From positions 1 to 58,779 of the forward strand of contig NZ_KQ058874.1 of NCBI RefSeq assembly GCF_000982955.1: a DNA stretch of 58,779 bases, given 5' to 3'. How positions within the stretch are numbered: position 1 is the stretch's first letter; the number at the start of each line of letters is the position of its first letter. The notes under the pieces were generated by a model that worked only from the letters and a program-made list of their open reading frames with translations, did not search any database and had not been told where the DNA came from. Source of the stretch: Micromonospora sp. HK10 (lineage in GTDB: Bacteria; Actinomycetota; Actinomycetes; Mycobacteriales; Micromonosporaceae). Shown here in pieces: positions 34,612 to 46,935 of the stretch. The position numbers and the translations under genes were made by a program.

Positions 34612-35010
34612 TCACAACCAGGAACCGCAACGTCGGTTGGTGTTGGCGTTACTCGTGCAGACCTTGAGGTAGACGCCGGAGCTGAACGGGCCGTACCACT
34701 CGTCCTCGGCCCAGTCGCCGACACCGCCGGTCGCCTCGTCGAGCTTGATGCCGCTGGACGAGGTGCTCGGCGTGCGGATCCACACCTCGGCACGGCGGCC
34801 GTCCTTGACGGTGTCCTCCAGGAAGTAGCTGAGTCCCGTGGTGTACGCCTCGGGACAGATCTGATACTGCAGGCGCGCGCCGGAGATGCTGTCCGTGCCG
34901 CCGCGGCAGGCCGCCGCCGAGGCCGCCGTCGGCGACAGGACCACCGCGGCGGATCCGACGAGTCCGGTGGCGACGGCGATCCGCAGGCCGCGGTGCCAGG
35001 TACTGCTCAC
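34612..35010 (-). CDS. Small Cys-rich secreted protein, unknown
   Basis: A 132-residue product with a signal peptide (about 1-34, ending in an AASAAA-like stretch) and a mature domain of about 98 residues with four Cys (ACRGG, QICPE, KVCTS and RRCGS), probably two disulfides. I do not recognise the family; it could be a small wall or matrix protein, a toxin-like or an inhibitor domain. GTG at 35010 is preceded by GGGAGGA. Divergent from the SARP gene and upstream of the CHAP gene. Confidence 0.7.
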   Translation of the reverse strand: MSSTWHRGLRIAVATGLVGSAAVVLSPTAASAAACRGGTDSISGARLQYQICPEAYTTGLSYFLEDTVKDGRRAEVWIRTPSTSSSGIKLDEATGGVGDWAEDEWYGPFSSGVYLKVCTSNANTNRRCGSWL

Positions 35011-35182
35011 ACTGGTCCTCCCGTGGGAATGTGGCGACCCTCTGCCGCCCCCGTGCAACCACCGTCCCGGCAACCGGTGGAACCGGCGTGGAAGACGGGT
35101 GCAGACCGGGTTCCCCGGCGATCGGCCCGGATCGATAAGCTGGGTGGCCGGAGCGACGCTCAGGGGCACGGAGGGCTCTCGG

Positions 35183-37999
35183 ATGGCGCAGTTGCGGATC
35201 GCCGTACTCGGTCCGCTCGAGGTCGAACGCGACGGCGCCGCCCTGCCGCTCGGTCCTCGGCAGGCGGAACTCCTCTCGGTGCTGGTCCTCACGCTGGGCC
35301 GACCCGTGCTGGCCAGCCGCCTGGTCGACCTGCTCTGGGGCGCCCGGGCCGGCGACGGCGCCGCGGCGACCCTGCGCAGCCACGTCTCGCACCTGCGCCG
35401 CACCCTGGCCGGCGGTCGGTGCGCGGACGACCGGGACCCGGTCGTGGCCACCGTCGGTGCCGGCGCCGGCCTGGCGTACCGGCTGGACCTCCCGCCCGAC
35501 GGGCTCGACGCCCACCACTTCGAGCGGGAGATCACGCAGGGGCGGCGGCTGCTCGACGACGGTGATCCGGCGGGCTTCGCGCGCGCCGCGGAGCTGTTCG
35601 CCGCCGCGCTGGCCCGCTGGCGGGGCCCGGCCTTCGCCAACGTCGCCGACCGGCCGTACGCCCTGTCCGAAGTGGCCCGGCTGGAGGCGCTCTGCCGCAC
35701 CGCCCGGCGGGGCTCCGCCGAGGCGCTGATCGCGCTGGGGCGGCACGGCGCGGCGATCGGCGACCTGACCGGCGCGGTCGCCCAGTTCCCGTACGACGAG
35801 AGCCTGCGCCGCCTGCTCGCCCTGGCCCTCTACGCCGAGCAGCGGGTGGACGAGGCCGCCGAGGTGTGCCGCCAGGGCACCGCCCTGCTGCGGGAACGGG
35901 GCATGGACGCGCCCCAGTTGCAGCGGCTGCACGCCGCGATCCTGCGTCGCGAGGAACTGCCCGGCGCGGTGCGCGCGCCGGCAGCCGGCCCGGTGCCGGC
36001 GGCGCCGGTGAACCTGCTGCCGCCGGACCCGCCGCACTTCGTCGGCCGGGCCGCCGAGCTGGACGACGCCCGGCGGCACTGCGTGGCCCCGGACCGGCGC
36101 CGGATCCTGCTGGTCAGTGGACCGGCCGGGGTCGGCAAGACCAGCTTCGCCGTCCGGCTGGCGCACCTGCTGGCCCGCGACCTGCCGGACGGCTGCCTGT
36201 ACGTCAACCTCCGGGGCTTCGACCCCGGTGGCGCGGCGCTGTCGGGCGACGAGGCGGTGCGCCTCTTCCTGGACGCGTTGCACGTGTCACCCGGCCGGAT
36301 CCCCGCCAGCGAAGAGGGCCGGGCCGGTCGCTTCCGCTCCCTGGTGTCGACGCGACGGATGCTGATCGTGCTGGACAACGCCCGGGACGCCGAGCAGGTG
36401 CGCCCGTTGCTGCCCGACGCGTCGGGTTGCGCGGTGGTGGTGACCAGCCGCTCGCAGCTACCCGGCCTGGTGGCCGCCGAAGGCGCGCATCCGGTCACGC
36501 TCGGCCTGCTCACCATGACTGAGGCCCGCGAACTGCTGCGGACGCGACTGCGCGACGGCCGGGTGGCGGCCGAGCCCGGCCCGGCCGACGACATCATCGA
36601 GCGGTGCGCCCGGCTGCCCCTGGCGCTGGCCGTCGTCGCGGCCCGTGCGGCCGCCCACCCCGGCTTCTGCCTCACCGCGCTCGCCCGGGAACTCGTGGCG
36701 TCGCAGGGCAGCCTCGACGGCTTCGCGGCCGGGGATCCCGTCACCGACCTCCGCTCCGTCTTCTCCTGGTCCTACCACGCCCTCGGCGAGCCCGCGGCCC
36801 GGATGTTCCGCCTGCTCGGGCTGCACCCCGGCCCGGACCTGTCGGTGCCGGCCGCGGCCAGCCTCGTCGCCCGGCCCGAACGGCAGGCGCGAGCCGCCCT
36901 GGCCGAGCTGGCCCGCGCGCAACTGGTGACGGAACGGGAGCCCGGCCGGTACACCTGCCACGACCTGCTGCGCGCGTACGCGACCGAGCTGGTGGAGTCG
37001 GAGCCCGCGGAGATCCGCCAGGCCAGCCGGCTGCGGATCGTGGACCACTACCTGCACAGCGCCCGCGCCGCCGACGAGCAGCTGTCCCCGCTGCGCGAGC
37101 CGACCGCGCCGTCGCCGCCGCCGTCGGGGGTGACGCCTGAAGAACCCGCGGACAACGCGGCGGCGCTGGCCTGGTTCGCCGAGGAACACGAGGTCCTCGT
37201 CCGGGCGGTCGGCATGGCCGGGCGGCACGGCCTGCACCGACACGTCTGGCAACTGGCGTCCTCGCTCACCACGTTCCTGAGCCGCCGCGGCTACTGGGAG
37301 GATCTGATCGTCGTCCAGAACCACGCGCTGGCCGCGGCCGAGCGGGCCGGCGACCCAGCGGCGTCGGCCCAGGCGCACCGCGACATCGCCGCCGCCTACT
37401 CGGAGACGGCCCGGCTGCCGGCAGCCCGGGCCCACCTGAAGTCGGCGCTGCTGCTGCTCGACGGGCAGGCCGACCGGGTCGGCCAGGCGCACACCCTGCT
37501 GAGCCTGGGCTGGGTCAGCGAGAAGGAGGGCGACCAGGCGACGGCGCTGGGCCACGACCAGCTCGCGCTGCGACTCTTTCAGGCCGCCGGCGACGAGGCA
37601 GGTGAGGCGCGGGCGCTGAACGCGGTCGGCTGGGACCACGCCGTGCTGGGCGACTACCCGGAGACGGTCCGGCACTGCCAGCGGGCGCTGATGCTGCAAC
37701 GACGCCTCGCCGACGCGGTCGGCGAGGCGAACAGCTGGGACAGCCTGGGCTATGCCCTGCACCACCTCGGTCACCACCGGACGGCGGCCCGCTGCTTCCG
37801 GCGGGCCCTGGCGCTCAGCCGCGAGCTGGGGCACCGCTACAACGAGGCCGAGGCGCTGCAGCACCTCGGGGACAACCACGCGGCCCTCGGTGACCCGGTG
37901 ACCGCTCGCCGCTGCTGGCGGGACGCGCTGGAGATCCTCACCGAGATCGCGCATCCGGCGGCCGAGACCCTCCGCGGCAAACTCGCCCCGGCGCGCTGA
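35183..37999 (+). CDS. AfsR/SARP-family transcriptional regulator with NB-ARC and TPR domains
   Basis: A 938-residue regulator. Order: OmpR-type winged helix (about 1-95), bacterial transcriptional activator domain (about 100-250), a linker, NB-ARC ATPase with Walker A SGPAGVGKTS (about 312-321) and Walker B RMLIVLDNARDA, then tetratricopeptide repeats (about 700-930). AfsR-type proteins integrate signals to switch on secondary metabolism or secreted products. ATG at 35183 follows GGAGGG. It is divergent from the secreted pair 34612-35010 and 33908-34585, a plausible target (inference). Confidence 0.9.
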   Translation: MAQLRIAVLGPLEVERDGAALPLGPRQAELLSVLVLTLGRPVLASRLVDLLWGARAGDGAAATLRSHVSHLRRTLAGGRCADDRDPVVATVGAGAGLAYRLDLPPDGLDAHHFEREITQGRRLLDDGDPAGFARAAELFAAALARWRGPAFANVADRPYALSEVARLEALCRTARRGSAEALIALGRHGAAIGDLTGAVAQFPYDESLRRLLALALYAEQRVDEAAEVCRQGTALLRERGMDAPQLQRLHAAILRREELPGAVRAPAAGPVPAAPVNLLPPDPPHFVGRAAELDDARRHCVAPDRRRILLVSGPAGVGKTSFAVRLAHLLARDLPDGCLYVNLRGFDPGGAALSGDEAVRLFLDALHVSPGRIPASEEGRAGRFRSLVSTRRMLIVLDNARDAEQVRPLLPDASGCAVVVTSRSQLPGLVAAEGAHPVTLGLLTMTEARELLRTRLRDGRVAAEPGPADDIIERCARLPLALAVVAARAAAHPGFCLTALARELVASQGSLDGFAAGDPVTDLRSVFSWSYHALGEPAARMFRLLGLHPGPDLSVPAAASLVARPERQARAALAELARAQLVTEREPGRYTCHDLLRAYATELVESEPAEIRQASRLRIVDHYLHSARAADEQLSPLREPTAPSPPPSGVTPEEPADNAAALAWFAEEHEVLVRAVGMAGRHGLHRHVWQLASSLTTFLSRRGYWEDLIVVQNHALAAAERAGDPAASAQAHRDIAAAYSETARLPAARAHLKSALLLLDGQADRVGQAHTLLSLGWVSEKEGDQATALGHDQLALRLFQAAGDEAGEARALNAVGWDHAVLGDYPETVRHCQRALMLQRRLADAVGEANSWDSLGYALHHLGHHRTAARCFRRALALSRELGHRYNEAEALQHLGDNHAALGDPVTARRCWRDALEILTEIAHPAAETLRGKLAPAR

Positions 38000-38002
38000 C
38001 GG

Positions 38003-38036
38003 GGCGCGGGCGCGCTCACCCGAGCGCGCCCGCGCC
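38003..38036. terminator. Convergent hairpin between the SARP gene and leuS
   Basis: A perfect 15-bp stem, ggcgcgggcgcgctc (38003-38017) against its complement (38022-38036), with an ACCC loop, in the 42-nt gap between two convergent genes. It has no T tract on either side; actinomycete terminators often lack one. It could work in both directions. Confidence 0.7.
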
Positions 38037-38041
38037 ACTGC

Positions 38042-40882
<2,841 letters not shown>

Positions 40883-40936
40883 GGCGTGTCTCCTCGGCGC
40901 GGGTCAGGTCGGAAATGGGAGGTCTGCTGCGGGCAC

Positions 40937-40962
40937 AAAAAAGCCCCTCGCGCAGGAGGGGC
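40937..40962 (-). terminator. Attenuator terminator ahead of leuS
   Basis: Minus strand: a perfect 7-bp stem GCCCCTC/GAGGGGC with a 6-nt loop, followed at once by six T. This is the most canonical intrinsic terminator I see in the window. It lies about 55 nt before the leuS ATG and after a leucine leader peptide, so it should act as the regulated stop of an attenuator. Confidence 0.8.
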
Positions 40963-40963
40963 G

Positions 40964-40998
40964 GCCGTGCTGTCGCGCGCTCAGCGCATCAGCACGGC
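40964..40998 (-). promoter_or_regulatory. Upstream hairpin of the leuS attenuator
   Basis: A perfect 9-bp stem, GCCGTGCTG (40998-40990 on the minus strand) with CAGCACGGC (40972-40964), encloses the leader-peptide stop. Its 5' arm overlaps the last leader codons, so a ribosome stalled on the Leu codons would alter its folding. The exact antiterminator pairing is not clear to me. Confidence 0.6.
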
Positions 40999-41027
40999 TC
41001 GGTAAGAAGCAGGAAGACTCCGGCCAT
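40989..41027 (-). CDS. leuS leader peptide MAGVFLLLTEPC
   Basis: A 12-codon ORF with three consecutive leucine codons (CTG CTT CTT), two of them CTT, a rare codon at this GC content. It ends just before a 9-bp hairpin and a T-tailed terminator ahead of leuS. A TACACT box lies 7 nt before its ATG, so translation would start at the 5' end of the mRNA. This fits a classic leucine-sensing attenuation leader. It is too short for normal gene finding. Confidence 0.75.
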   Translation of the reverse strand: MAGVFLLLTEPC

Positions 41028-41034
41028 GACCGGC

Positions 41035-41040
41035 AGTGTA
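41035..41040 (-). promoter_or_regulatory. -10 box of the leuS leader transcript
   Basis: TACACT on the minus strand, 7 nt before the leader-peptide ATG, placing the mRNA start at the ATG. No clear -35. Confidence 0.5.
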
Positions 41041-41162
41041 CCCCGCCTACCCGTGGGCCATCCCGCCCGCACCATCGGTCGGGACATTCCCCCGGTCCGG
41101 CGAATATTCCGGGCGTAACCGACCGACCGCCTGCGGGGGTCGGCGACAACGAGAAACATGGT

Positions 41163-41168
41163 TAGCCT
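41163..41168 (+). promoter_or_regulatory. Possible -10 box for the moxR operon
   Basis: TAGCCT on the plus strand about 115 nt before the moxR GTG, in a locally AT-richer stretch. The -35 is unclear. The rest of the spacer 41041-41283 shows no other element I can name. Confidence 0.35.
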
Positions 41169-41283
41169 GAGAGGCCAGTGAGATTTGAGATTCTTGCGGC
41201 AGACGAGGCTCGGCGTCGCGAACCCAACGGCGGGTCCAGGTGCTCTATAAAGAGCTGCCGTCCAGGCGACGAGGAGGAGGCCC

Positions 41284-42336
<1,053 letters not shown>

Positions 42337-42337
42337 C

Positions 42338-43636
42338 GTGCGCGACGGGCTGCGCGGGCTGACCACCCGCGGCCGCTCCTTCCTGGCGGCCGCGGTCGCC
42401 GCCGCCATCTCCGCCGCCATCCTCGGCGAGAAGGACCTGCTCCGGGTGGCCATCCTGCTCGCCATCCTGCCCCTGCTCGCCGCGGCCTACGTCGGCCGCA
42501 GCCGCTACAAGCTGGCCTGCAGCCGCTCGCTGGAGCCGCACCGGGTGCCGGTCGGGGCCAGCTCCCGGGTGGTGCTGCGGCTGCAGAACCTGTCCCGGCT
42601 GCCCACCGGCACGCTGCTGCTGGAGGACCGGCTCCCCTACGCCCTGGGCAGCCGGCCCCGGGTGGTGCTGGAGCGGCTCGGCGCGCACCAGGCCAGCTCG
42701 GTGGCGTACACGGTCCGCGCCGACGTGCGCGGCCGGTACGAGGTGGGGCCGCTGGTGATTCGGCTGACCGACCCGTTCGGGCTCTGCGAGCTCAGCCGGG
42801 CCTTCCCCAGCACCGACCACCTGACGGTGATCCCGCAGGTCACCCCGCTGCCCCCGGTGCGCCTGCCCGGCGAGTACGCCGGCAGCGGCGACAGCCGGGC
42901 CCGCTCGGTGGCGGTGCACGGCGAGGACGACGCCGCCACCCGGGAGTACCGGATGGGCGACGACCTGCGCCGCGTGCACTGGAAGTCGACGGCGCGCACC
43001 GGCGAGCTGATGGTGCGCCGGGAGGAGCAGCCCTGGGAGAGCCGCGCCACCGTGGTGCTGGACACCCGGGCCTTCGGCCACCGGGGGGACGGCCCGACGG
43101 CCAGCTTCGAATGGGCGGTCTCCGCCGCCGCCAGCATCGCCGTGCACCTGCGCCAGGCCGGCTACAAGCTGCGCCTGGTCACCGGCGACGGCGCGGACGT
43201 GGACGCCACCGAGGCGGGCGGCGACGGGCTGCTCCTCGACCACCTCGCCGAGGTACGGCTGGACAAACGCGGCGAGATCACCTCACTGGTGCAGCAGGTC
43301 CGGCAGCGGGCCGACGGCGGGCTGATCATCGCGCTGTTCGGCACGCTCAGCACCGCCGAGGCGGAGCTGCTGGCCGGGCTGCGCGGCAACGGCGCCACCT
43401 GCGTCGGCTTCCTGCTGGACAGCACCACCTGGCTCAACCTGCCGGACAAGGCGCGGGCGGAGGCGGCGCACGCGCACGGCACCGCGGCGCTCACCCTGCT
43501 GCAGAACGGGTGGCGGGTGATCGGGGTGGCGCACGGCGGCCGGCTGCCGGTGCTCTGGCCGCAGGCGGCCCGCGGCTCACAGGGCTTCGCGCTGCGCGCG
43601 GCGCTGGCCGAGACGGTGGCCGGAGGCGTGCGATGA
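42338..43636 (+). CDS. DUF58-domain membrane protein
   Basis: A 432-residue protein with two N-terminal hydrophobic segments (about 12-50) and a DUF58/vWA-like domain. The family motif is DDLRRVHWKSTARTGELMVRREEQ (about 207-230). It pairs functionally with MoxR ATPases. The GTG is 1 nt after the moxR stop; the transglutaminase gene follows 16 nt after its own stop. Confidence 0.9.
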   Translation: MRDGLRGLTTRGRSFLAAAVAAAISAAILGEKDLLRVAILLAILPLLAAAYVGRSRYKLACSRSLEPHRVPVGASSRVVLRLQNLSRLPTGTLLLEDRLPYALGSRPRVVLERLGAHQASSVAYTVRADVRGRYEVGPLVIRLTDPFGLCELSRAFPSTDHLTVIPQVTPLPPVRLPGEYAGSGDSRARSVAVHGEDDAATREYRMGDDLRRVHWKSTARTGELMVRREEQPWESRATVVLDTRAFGHRGDGPTASFEWAVSAAASIAVHLRQAGYKLRLVTGDGADVDATEAGGDGLLLDHLAEVRLDKRGEITSLVQQVRQRADGGLIIALFGTLSTAEAELLAGLRGNGATCVGFLLDSTTWLNLPDKARAEAAHAHGTAALTLLQNGWRVIGVAHGGRLPVLWPQAARGSQGFALRAALAETVAGGVR

Positions 43637-43652
43637 CCGGAAGGGTGGTCCC

Positions 43653-46118
43653 GTGACCCCGACCCGCAACCTCGGCTTCGTCGCGGCGGCGGCGACCCTG
43701 CTGGCCGCGGCACCGCTGTCGGCCATCTTCGAACGCTGGACCTGGCTGATCCAGGCGGCCATCGCGGTCGTCGTGGTGGCCGGGGCCGCCGCGCTGAGCC
43801 GGCTGGCCCGCTTCCCGCTGTGGGGGCAGGTCCTCGCCATGCTCACCGGCCTTCTGCTCGGGCTGACCTGGATCTTCCCGGGCGGCACCGAGCTGCTGGC
43901 GTTCGTGCCCACGCCGGGGACGTTCGCCCACTTCCGTGACCTGATGGGCGCCTCGCTGCAGGACATGCGGACGTACGGCGTGAAGGTCCCGGACGTCGAC
44001 TCGCTGCTCTTCCTCACCGTGCTGGGCATCGGCGGCGTCGCGGTGGTGGTGGACGTGCTGGCCGTCGGGCTGCGCCGGCCGGCGCTGGCCGGGCTGCCGA
44101 TGCTGGCCATCTACTCGGTGCCGGTGGCGGTCTACGTCGACAGCGTGCCGGCCACCCCGTTCGTGGTGGGCGCCTGCGGCTACCTGTGGCTGCTGGTCAC
44201 CGACAACGTGGACCGGGTGCGCCGGTTCGGCCGCCGGTTCACCGGCGAGGGCCGCGACGTCGACGTCTGGGAGGCGTCGCCGCTGGCCGCGGCGGGCCGC
44301 CGGCTGGCCGTGGTCGGGGTGGCGCTCGCGGTCGCCCTGCCGCTGGCCGTGCCCGGGATGACCGGTGGGCTGATGGAGGCCGTCGGCAACGGCACGGGCG
44401 ACGGCAACGGGCGGCCCGGCCAGGGCGGCAGCCCGGGCCGGATCGACCTGTTCGCCGCGCTCAGCGGCCAGCTCAACCAGTCCGAGGTGGCCGAGATGGT
44501 CAAGGTCAGCACCAACGAGCCCACCCCGTTCTACCTGCGCTTCGGCGTGGCCGATGAGCTGCGCCCGGACGGTTTCCGGGTGCGGGTGCCGACCGGCCGG
44601 TCGGTGAACCGCGGCCTGCCCGACCCGACCGAACGCACCGGCCGGGCCGTGGACCAGCGCCGTTACCGGGCCACCGTCGAGGTGAAGAACCTCAACATGC
44701 CGCTGCTGCCGGTGTACGCCGAGCCGGTGAAGACGGAGGACCTGAACAACAGCTGGCTCTACGACCCGAACCTGCAGATCCTCTTCTCCAACCGGGAGAA
44801 CTCCCGCGGCAAGCGCTACGCGTTCGACTACGTCCGCTCGACGTACAGCCCGGCGCTGCTGCGCGGGACGCCGTCGCTGCCGGCCGACGACCCGGTGCTG
44901 CGCCAGCAGACCGTCACGCCGGCGGTCCGGGCCGTCGACCGGCTGGTCGCCCAGCTGGTCAAGGGCAAGCAGAACGACTACGACAAGGTCCGGGCGATCT
45001 ACGACTACTTCTCGGTGGAGAACGGCTTCACCTACTCGCTCTCCACCCGGGGCGGCACCAGCGGCGACGACATCACCGACTTCCTCGCCACCAAGGCCGG
45101 GTTCTGCCAGCAGTACGCCGCCGCGATGGCCTGGCTGGTCCGGGCCGCCGGCATCCCGGCCCGGGTGGCGTTCGGCTTCACCAACGGCAGCAACTCCGAC
45201 GGCGGCACGTACGTGCTGACCAACCGGAACCTGCACGCCTGGACCGAGGTCTACTTCGGTGGGGTCGGCTGGGTGCCGTTCGACGCCACTCCGGCGGCGA
45301 GCGTCGCGGGGGCGGTCCGGTCCGCCTGGGCGCCGGACACCGACGCGCCCGAGGAGAGCACCCCGCTGCCGGGCAGCACCGCCGCGCCGAGCGGGGCCGA
45401 CCCGTCTGCCGGCGCCAACGACCCGGACCGGCTGGACAAGGACGCCGACCAGGGTTTGAGTGTCGGCGGCGGCGACGCGGCCCAGCAGAACCCGGTCTGG
45501 CCGTGGTGGCTGGCCGGGGTGCTGGTCCTGCTGGTACTGCTCGCCCTGCCGGCGCTGCGGCGCTCCGCGTTGCGCCGGCGCCGCCGGGTCCGGGCGGTCG
45601 CACCGGCGGCCAGCGCGGTGGCGACCGTGCCCGGTCCGCGGGGTGCGGTCCGGGACCTCACCGTCGGGGTGGACCCCGAGCGGGCCCGGGCGGACGCCCA
45701 CGCGGCCTGGGACGAGTTGCTGGACACGCTGGTGGACTACCACGTCCGGGTGGACCGGACGGAGACCCCGCGGGCCACGGCCGAGCGGCTGGTCCGGGAG
45801 ACCCTGGTCGAGGATGCCGGGGCGGTCACCGGCATCCGGCTGCTCGGGCGGGCCGAGGAGCGCGCCCGGTACGCCCGCGACCCGCTGACCGGGGAGCCGC
45901 TGCATCCGGCCCTGGGTTCGGTACGCGGCGCGCTCGCGGCCCGGGCCGACCGGCGTACCCGGATCATGGCGGCCCTGCTGCCACCGTCGGTGCTGCTGCG
46001 CTGGCGCACCGCGGTCACCGACCGGTCGATGGGGCTGGTGGCCACGTCGGGGCGGGTGCGCGACCGGCTGTTGCGCTGGAACCCGCGCCGCCTGCTGGCG
46101 GGCCGGGTGGCCCGCTGA
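43653..46118 (+). CDS. TgpA-like membrane transglutaminase
   Basis: An 821-residue protein. It has about six N-terminal transmembrane segments (to about residue 240), an extracytoplasmic transglutaminase-like domain with triad Cys485 (AGFCQQYAAAM), His528 (NLHAWTEV) and Asp544 (FDATP), a further helix (about 614-634), and a cytoplasmic DUF4129-type tail. It probably crosslinks or cleaves envelope proteins, though substrates are unknown. GTG at 43653. Last gene of the MoxR operon, followed by a strong hairpin at 46124. Confidence 0.9.
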   Translation: MTPTRNLGFVAAAATLLAAAPLSAIFERWTWLIQAAIAVVVVAGAAALSRLARFPLWGQVLAMLTGLLLGLTWIFPGGTELLAFVPTPGTFAHFRDLMGASLQDMRTYGVKVPDVDSLLFLTVLGIGGVAVVVDVLAVGLRRPALAGLPMLAIYSVPVAVYVDSVPATPFVVGACGYLWLLVTDNVDRVRRFGRRFTGEGRDVDVWEASPLAAAGRRLAVVGVALAVALPLAVPGMTGGLMEAVGNGTGDGNGRPGQGGSPGRIDLFAALSGQLNQSEVAEMVKVSTNEPTPFYLRFGVADELRPDGFRVRVPTGRSVNRGLPDPTERTGRAVDQRRYRATVEVKNLNMPLLPVYAEPVKTEDLNNSWLYDPNLQILFSNRENSRGKRYAFDYVRSTYSPALLRGTPSLPADDPVLRQQTVTPAVRAVDRLVAQLVKGKQNDYDKVRAIYDYFSVENGFTYSLSTRGGTSGDDITDFLATKAGFCQQYAAAMAWLVRAAGIPARVAFGFTNGSNSDGGTYVLTNRNLHAWTEVYFGGVGWVPFDATPAASVAGAVRSAWAPDTDAPEESTPLPGSTAAPSGADPSAGANDPDRLDKDADQGLSVGGGDAAQQNPVWPWWLAGVLVLLVLLALPALRRSALRRRRRVRAVAPAASAVATVPGPRGAVRDLTVGVDPERARADAHAAWDELLDTLVDYHVRVDRTETPRATAERLVRETLVEDAGAVTGIRLLGRAEERARYARDPLTGEPLHPALGSVRGALAARADRRTRIMAALLPPSVLLRWRTAVTDRSMGLVATSGRVRDRLLRWNPRRLLAGRVAR

Positions 46119-46123
46119 CGTCG

Positions 46124-46152
46124 GGTCCGCCGGCGCTCCCCGCCGGCGGACC
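46124..46152. terminator. Terminator hairpin after the transglutaminase gene
   Basis: A perfect 12-bp stem (ggtccgccggcg and its complement) with a 5-nt loop, 5 nt after the stop codon. There is no T tract. Confidence 0.7.
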
Positions 46153-46182
46153 GGCCGCCCCTCGCCGGCGGCCCCCGATCAG

Positions 46183-46296
46183 CACCGGCCGCCCTCGGTC
46201 AGGATCGGCCGCTCAGGACCGGCCGCCCTCGGTCAGGACCGGCGGCCCTCGGTCAGCACCGGCCGCCCTCGGTCAGCACCGGCCGCTCCCGGTCAC
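46183..46296. repeat. 20-bp tandem repeat in a convergent spacer
   Basis: Six tandem units close to caccggccgccctcggtcag: five of 20 bp and one shortened to 14 bp (46203-46216). They lie between convergent genes with no coding frame of note. They fill most of the 309-nt spacer together with the two flanking hairpins. Confidence 0.75.
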
Positions 46297-46320
46297 GCTG
46301 CCTGCGCAGCTACTGGTGAA

Positions 46321-46347
46321 GCCCACCGCCTGAGATCGGCGGCGGGC
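46321..46347. terminator. Terminator-like hairpin before the DUF3040 3' end
   Basis: GCCC-A-CCGCC, a 7-nt loop, then GGCGG-C-GGGC: nine pairs with one internal mismatch. Between convergent genes; probably serves the minus-strand DUF3040 gene. Confidence 0.45.
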
Positions 46348-46427
46348 TGTTCGGGGCGCGTGGCAGCCACCACGGTCGCCGGCCGTCCCGGCGTCCCGTC
46401 GTGGCCCCGGCCCTCAGTGGGACGTGG

Positions 46428-46820
46428 TCAGCGGTGCCCCTCCGGGCGATGCCGCCAACGGTCCTCCATCCGGTCGAGGAACGAGCCCCGCCGGCCGGAC
46501 CGGCCGCGGGGGCGACGGCTGGTCGTGCCGCCCACCACGTGCAGGTCCGGCGACTGGGAACGCCGGTGCGACTGCACGGCGTAGCCCAGCGAGGCAAGCA
46601 TGACGACGAAGCCCGCCACGGCCACCACGGGAAGCTTGATCACGGCCCCGTAGATCAGCAGGGCCAGACCAGCGATGACCACGCCGGCAGCGACGAGCAC
46701 GCGACGCCGCGCGTGGAATCGCGGGTCGCTGGCGCGCACGGCCGAGGCGAATTTGGGGTCCTCGGCAAGCGACCGCTCGATCTGCTCGAACAGCCGCTGC
46801 TCGTGCTCCGAGAGCGGCAC
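46428..46820 (-). CDS. DUF3040 small membrane protein
   Basis: A 130-residue actinobacterial protein with the DUF3040 start PLSEHEQRLFEQIERSLAED, two transmembrane helices (about 40-60 and 63-84), and a basic Arg-rich tail. Function unknown; it often lies near division or dinB genes. GTG at 46820 is preceded by GGGGAGGAG, one of the clearest ribosome-binding sites here. Confidence 0.9.
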   Translation of the reverse strand: MPLSEHEQRLFEQIERSLAEDPKFASAVRASDPRFHARRRVLVAAGVVIAGLALLIYGAVIKLPVVAVAGFVVMLASLGYAVQSHRRSQSPDLHVVGGTTSRRPRGRSGRRGSFLDRMEDRWRHRPEGHR

Positions 46821-46935
46821 GGCACTCCTCCCCGGTCACGTTGGTCGGCCCGGTCGGGCCGACAGACCGTGGCAGCCAACCGGCTGCTTACCCGCAAGTC
46901 TACGAGGGGGCTCGCGCGTCGGAAAGCGGGACGAC

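Noticed and set aside
40883..41040. A T-box riboswitch upstream of leuS.
   Set aside because: No T-box consensus or specifier-loop arrangement is visible. The short Leu-rich ORF plus terminator explains the region better.
46183..46296. A CRISPR array.
   Set aside because: Units are contiguous 20-bp repeats without unique spacers, and no cas genes are present.
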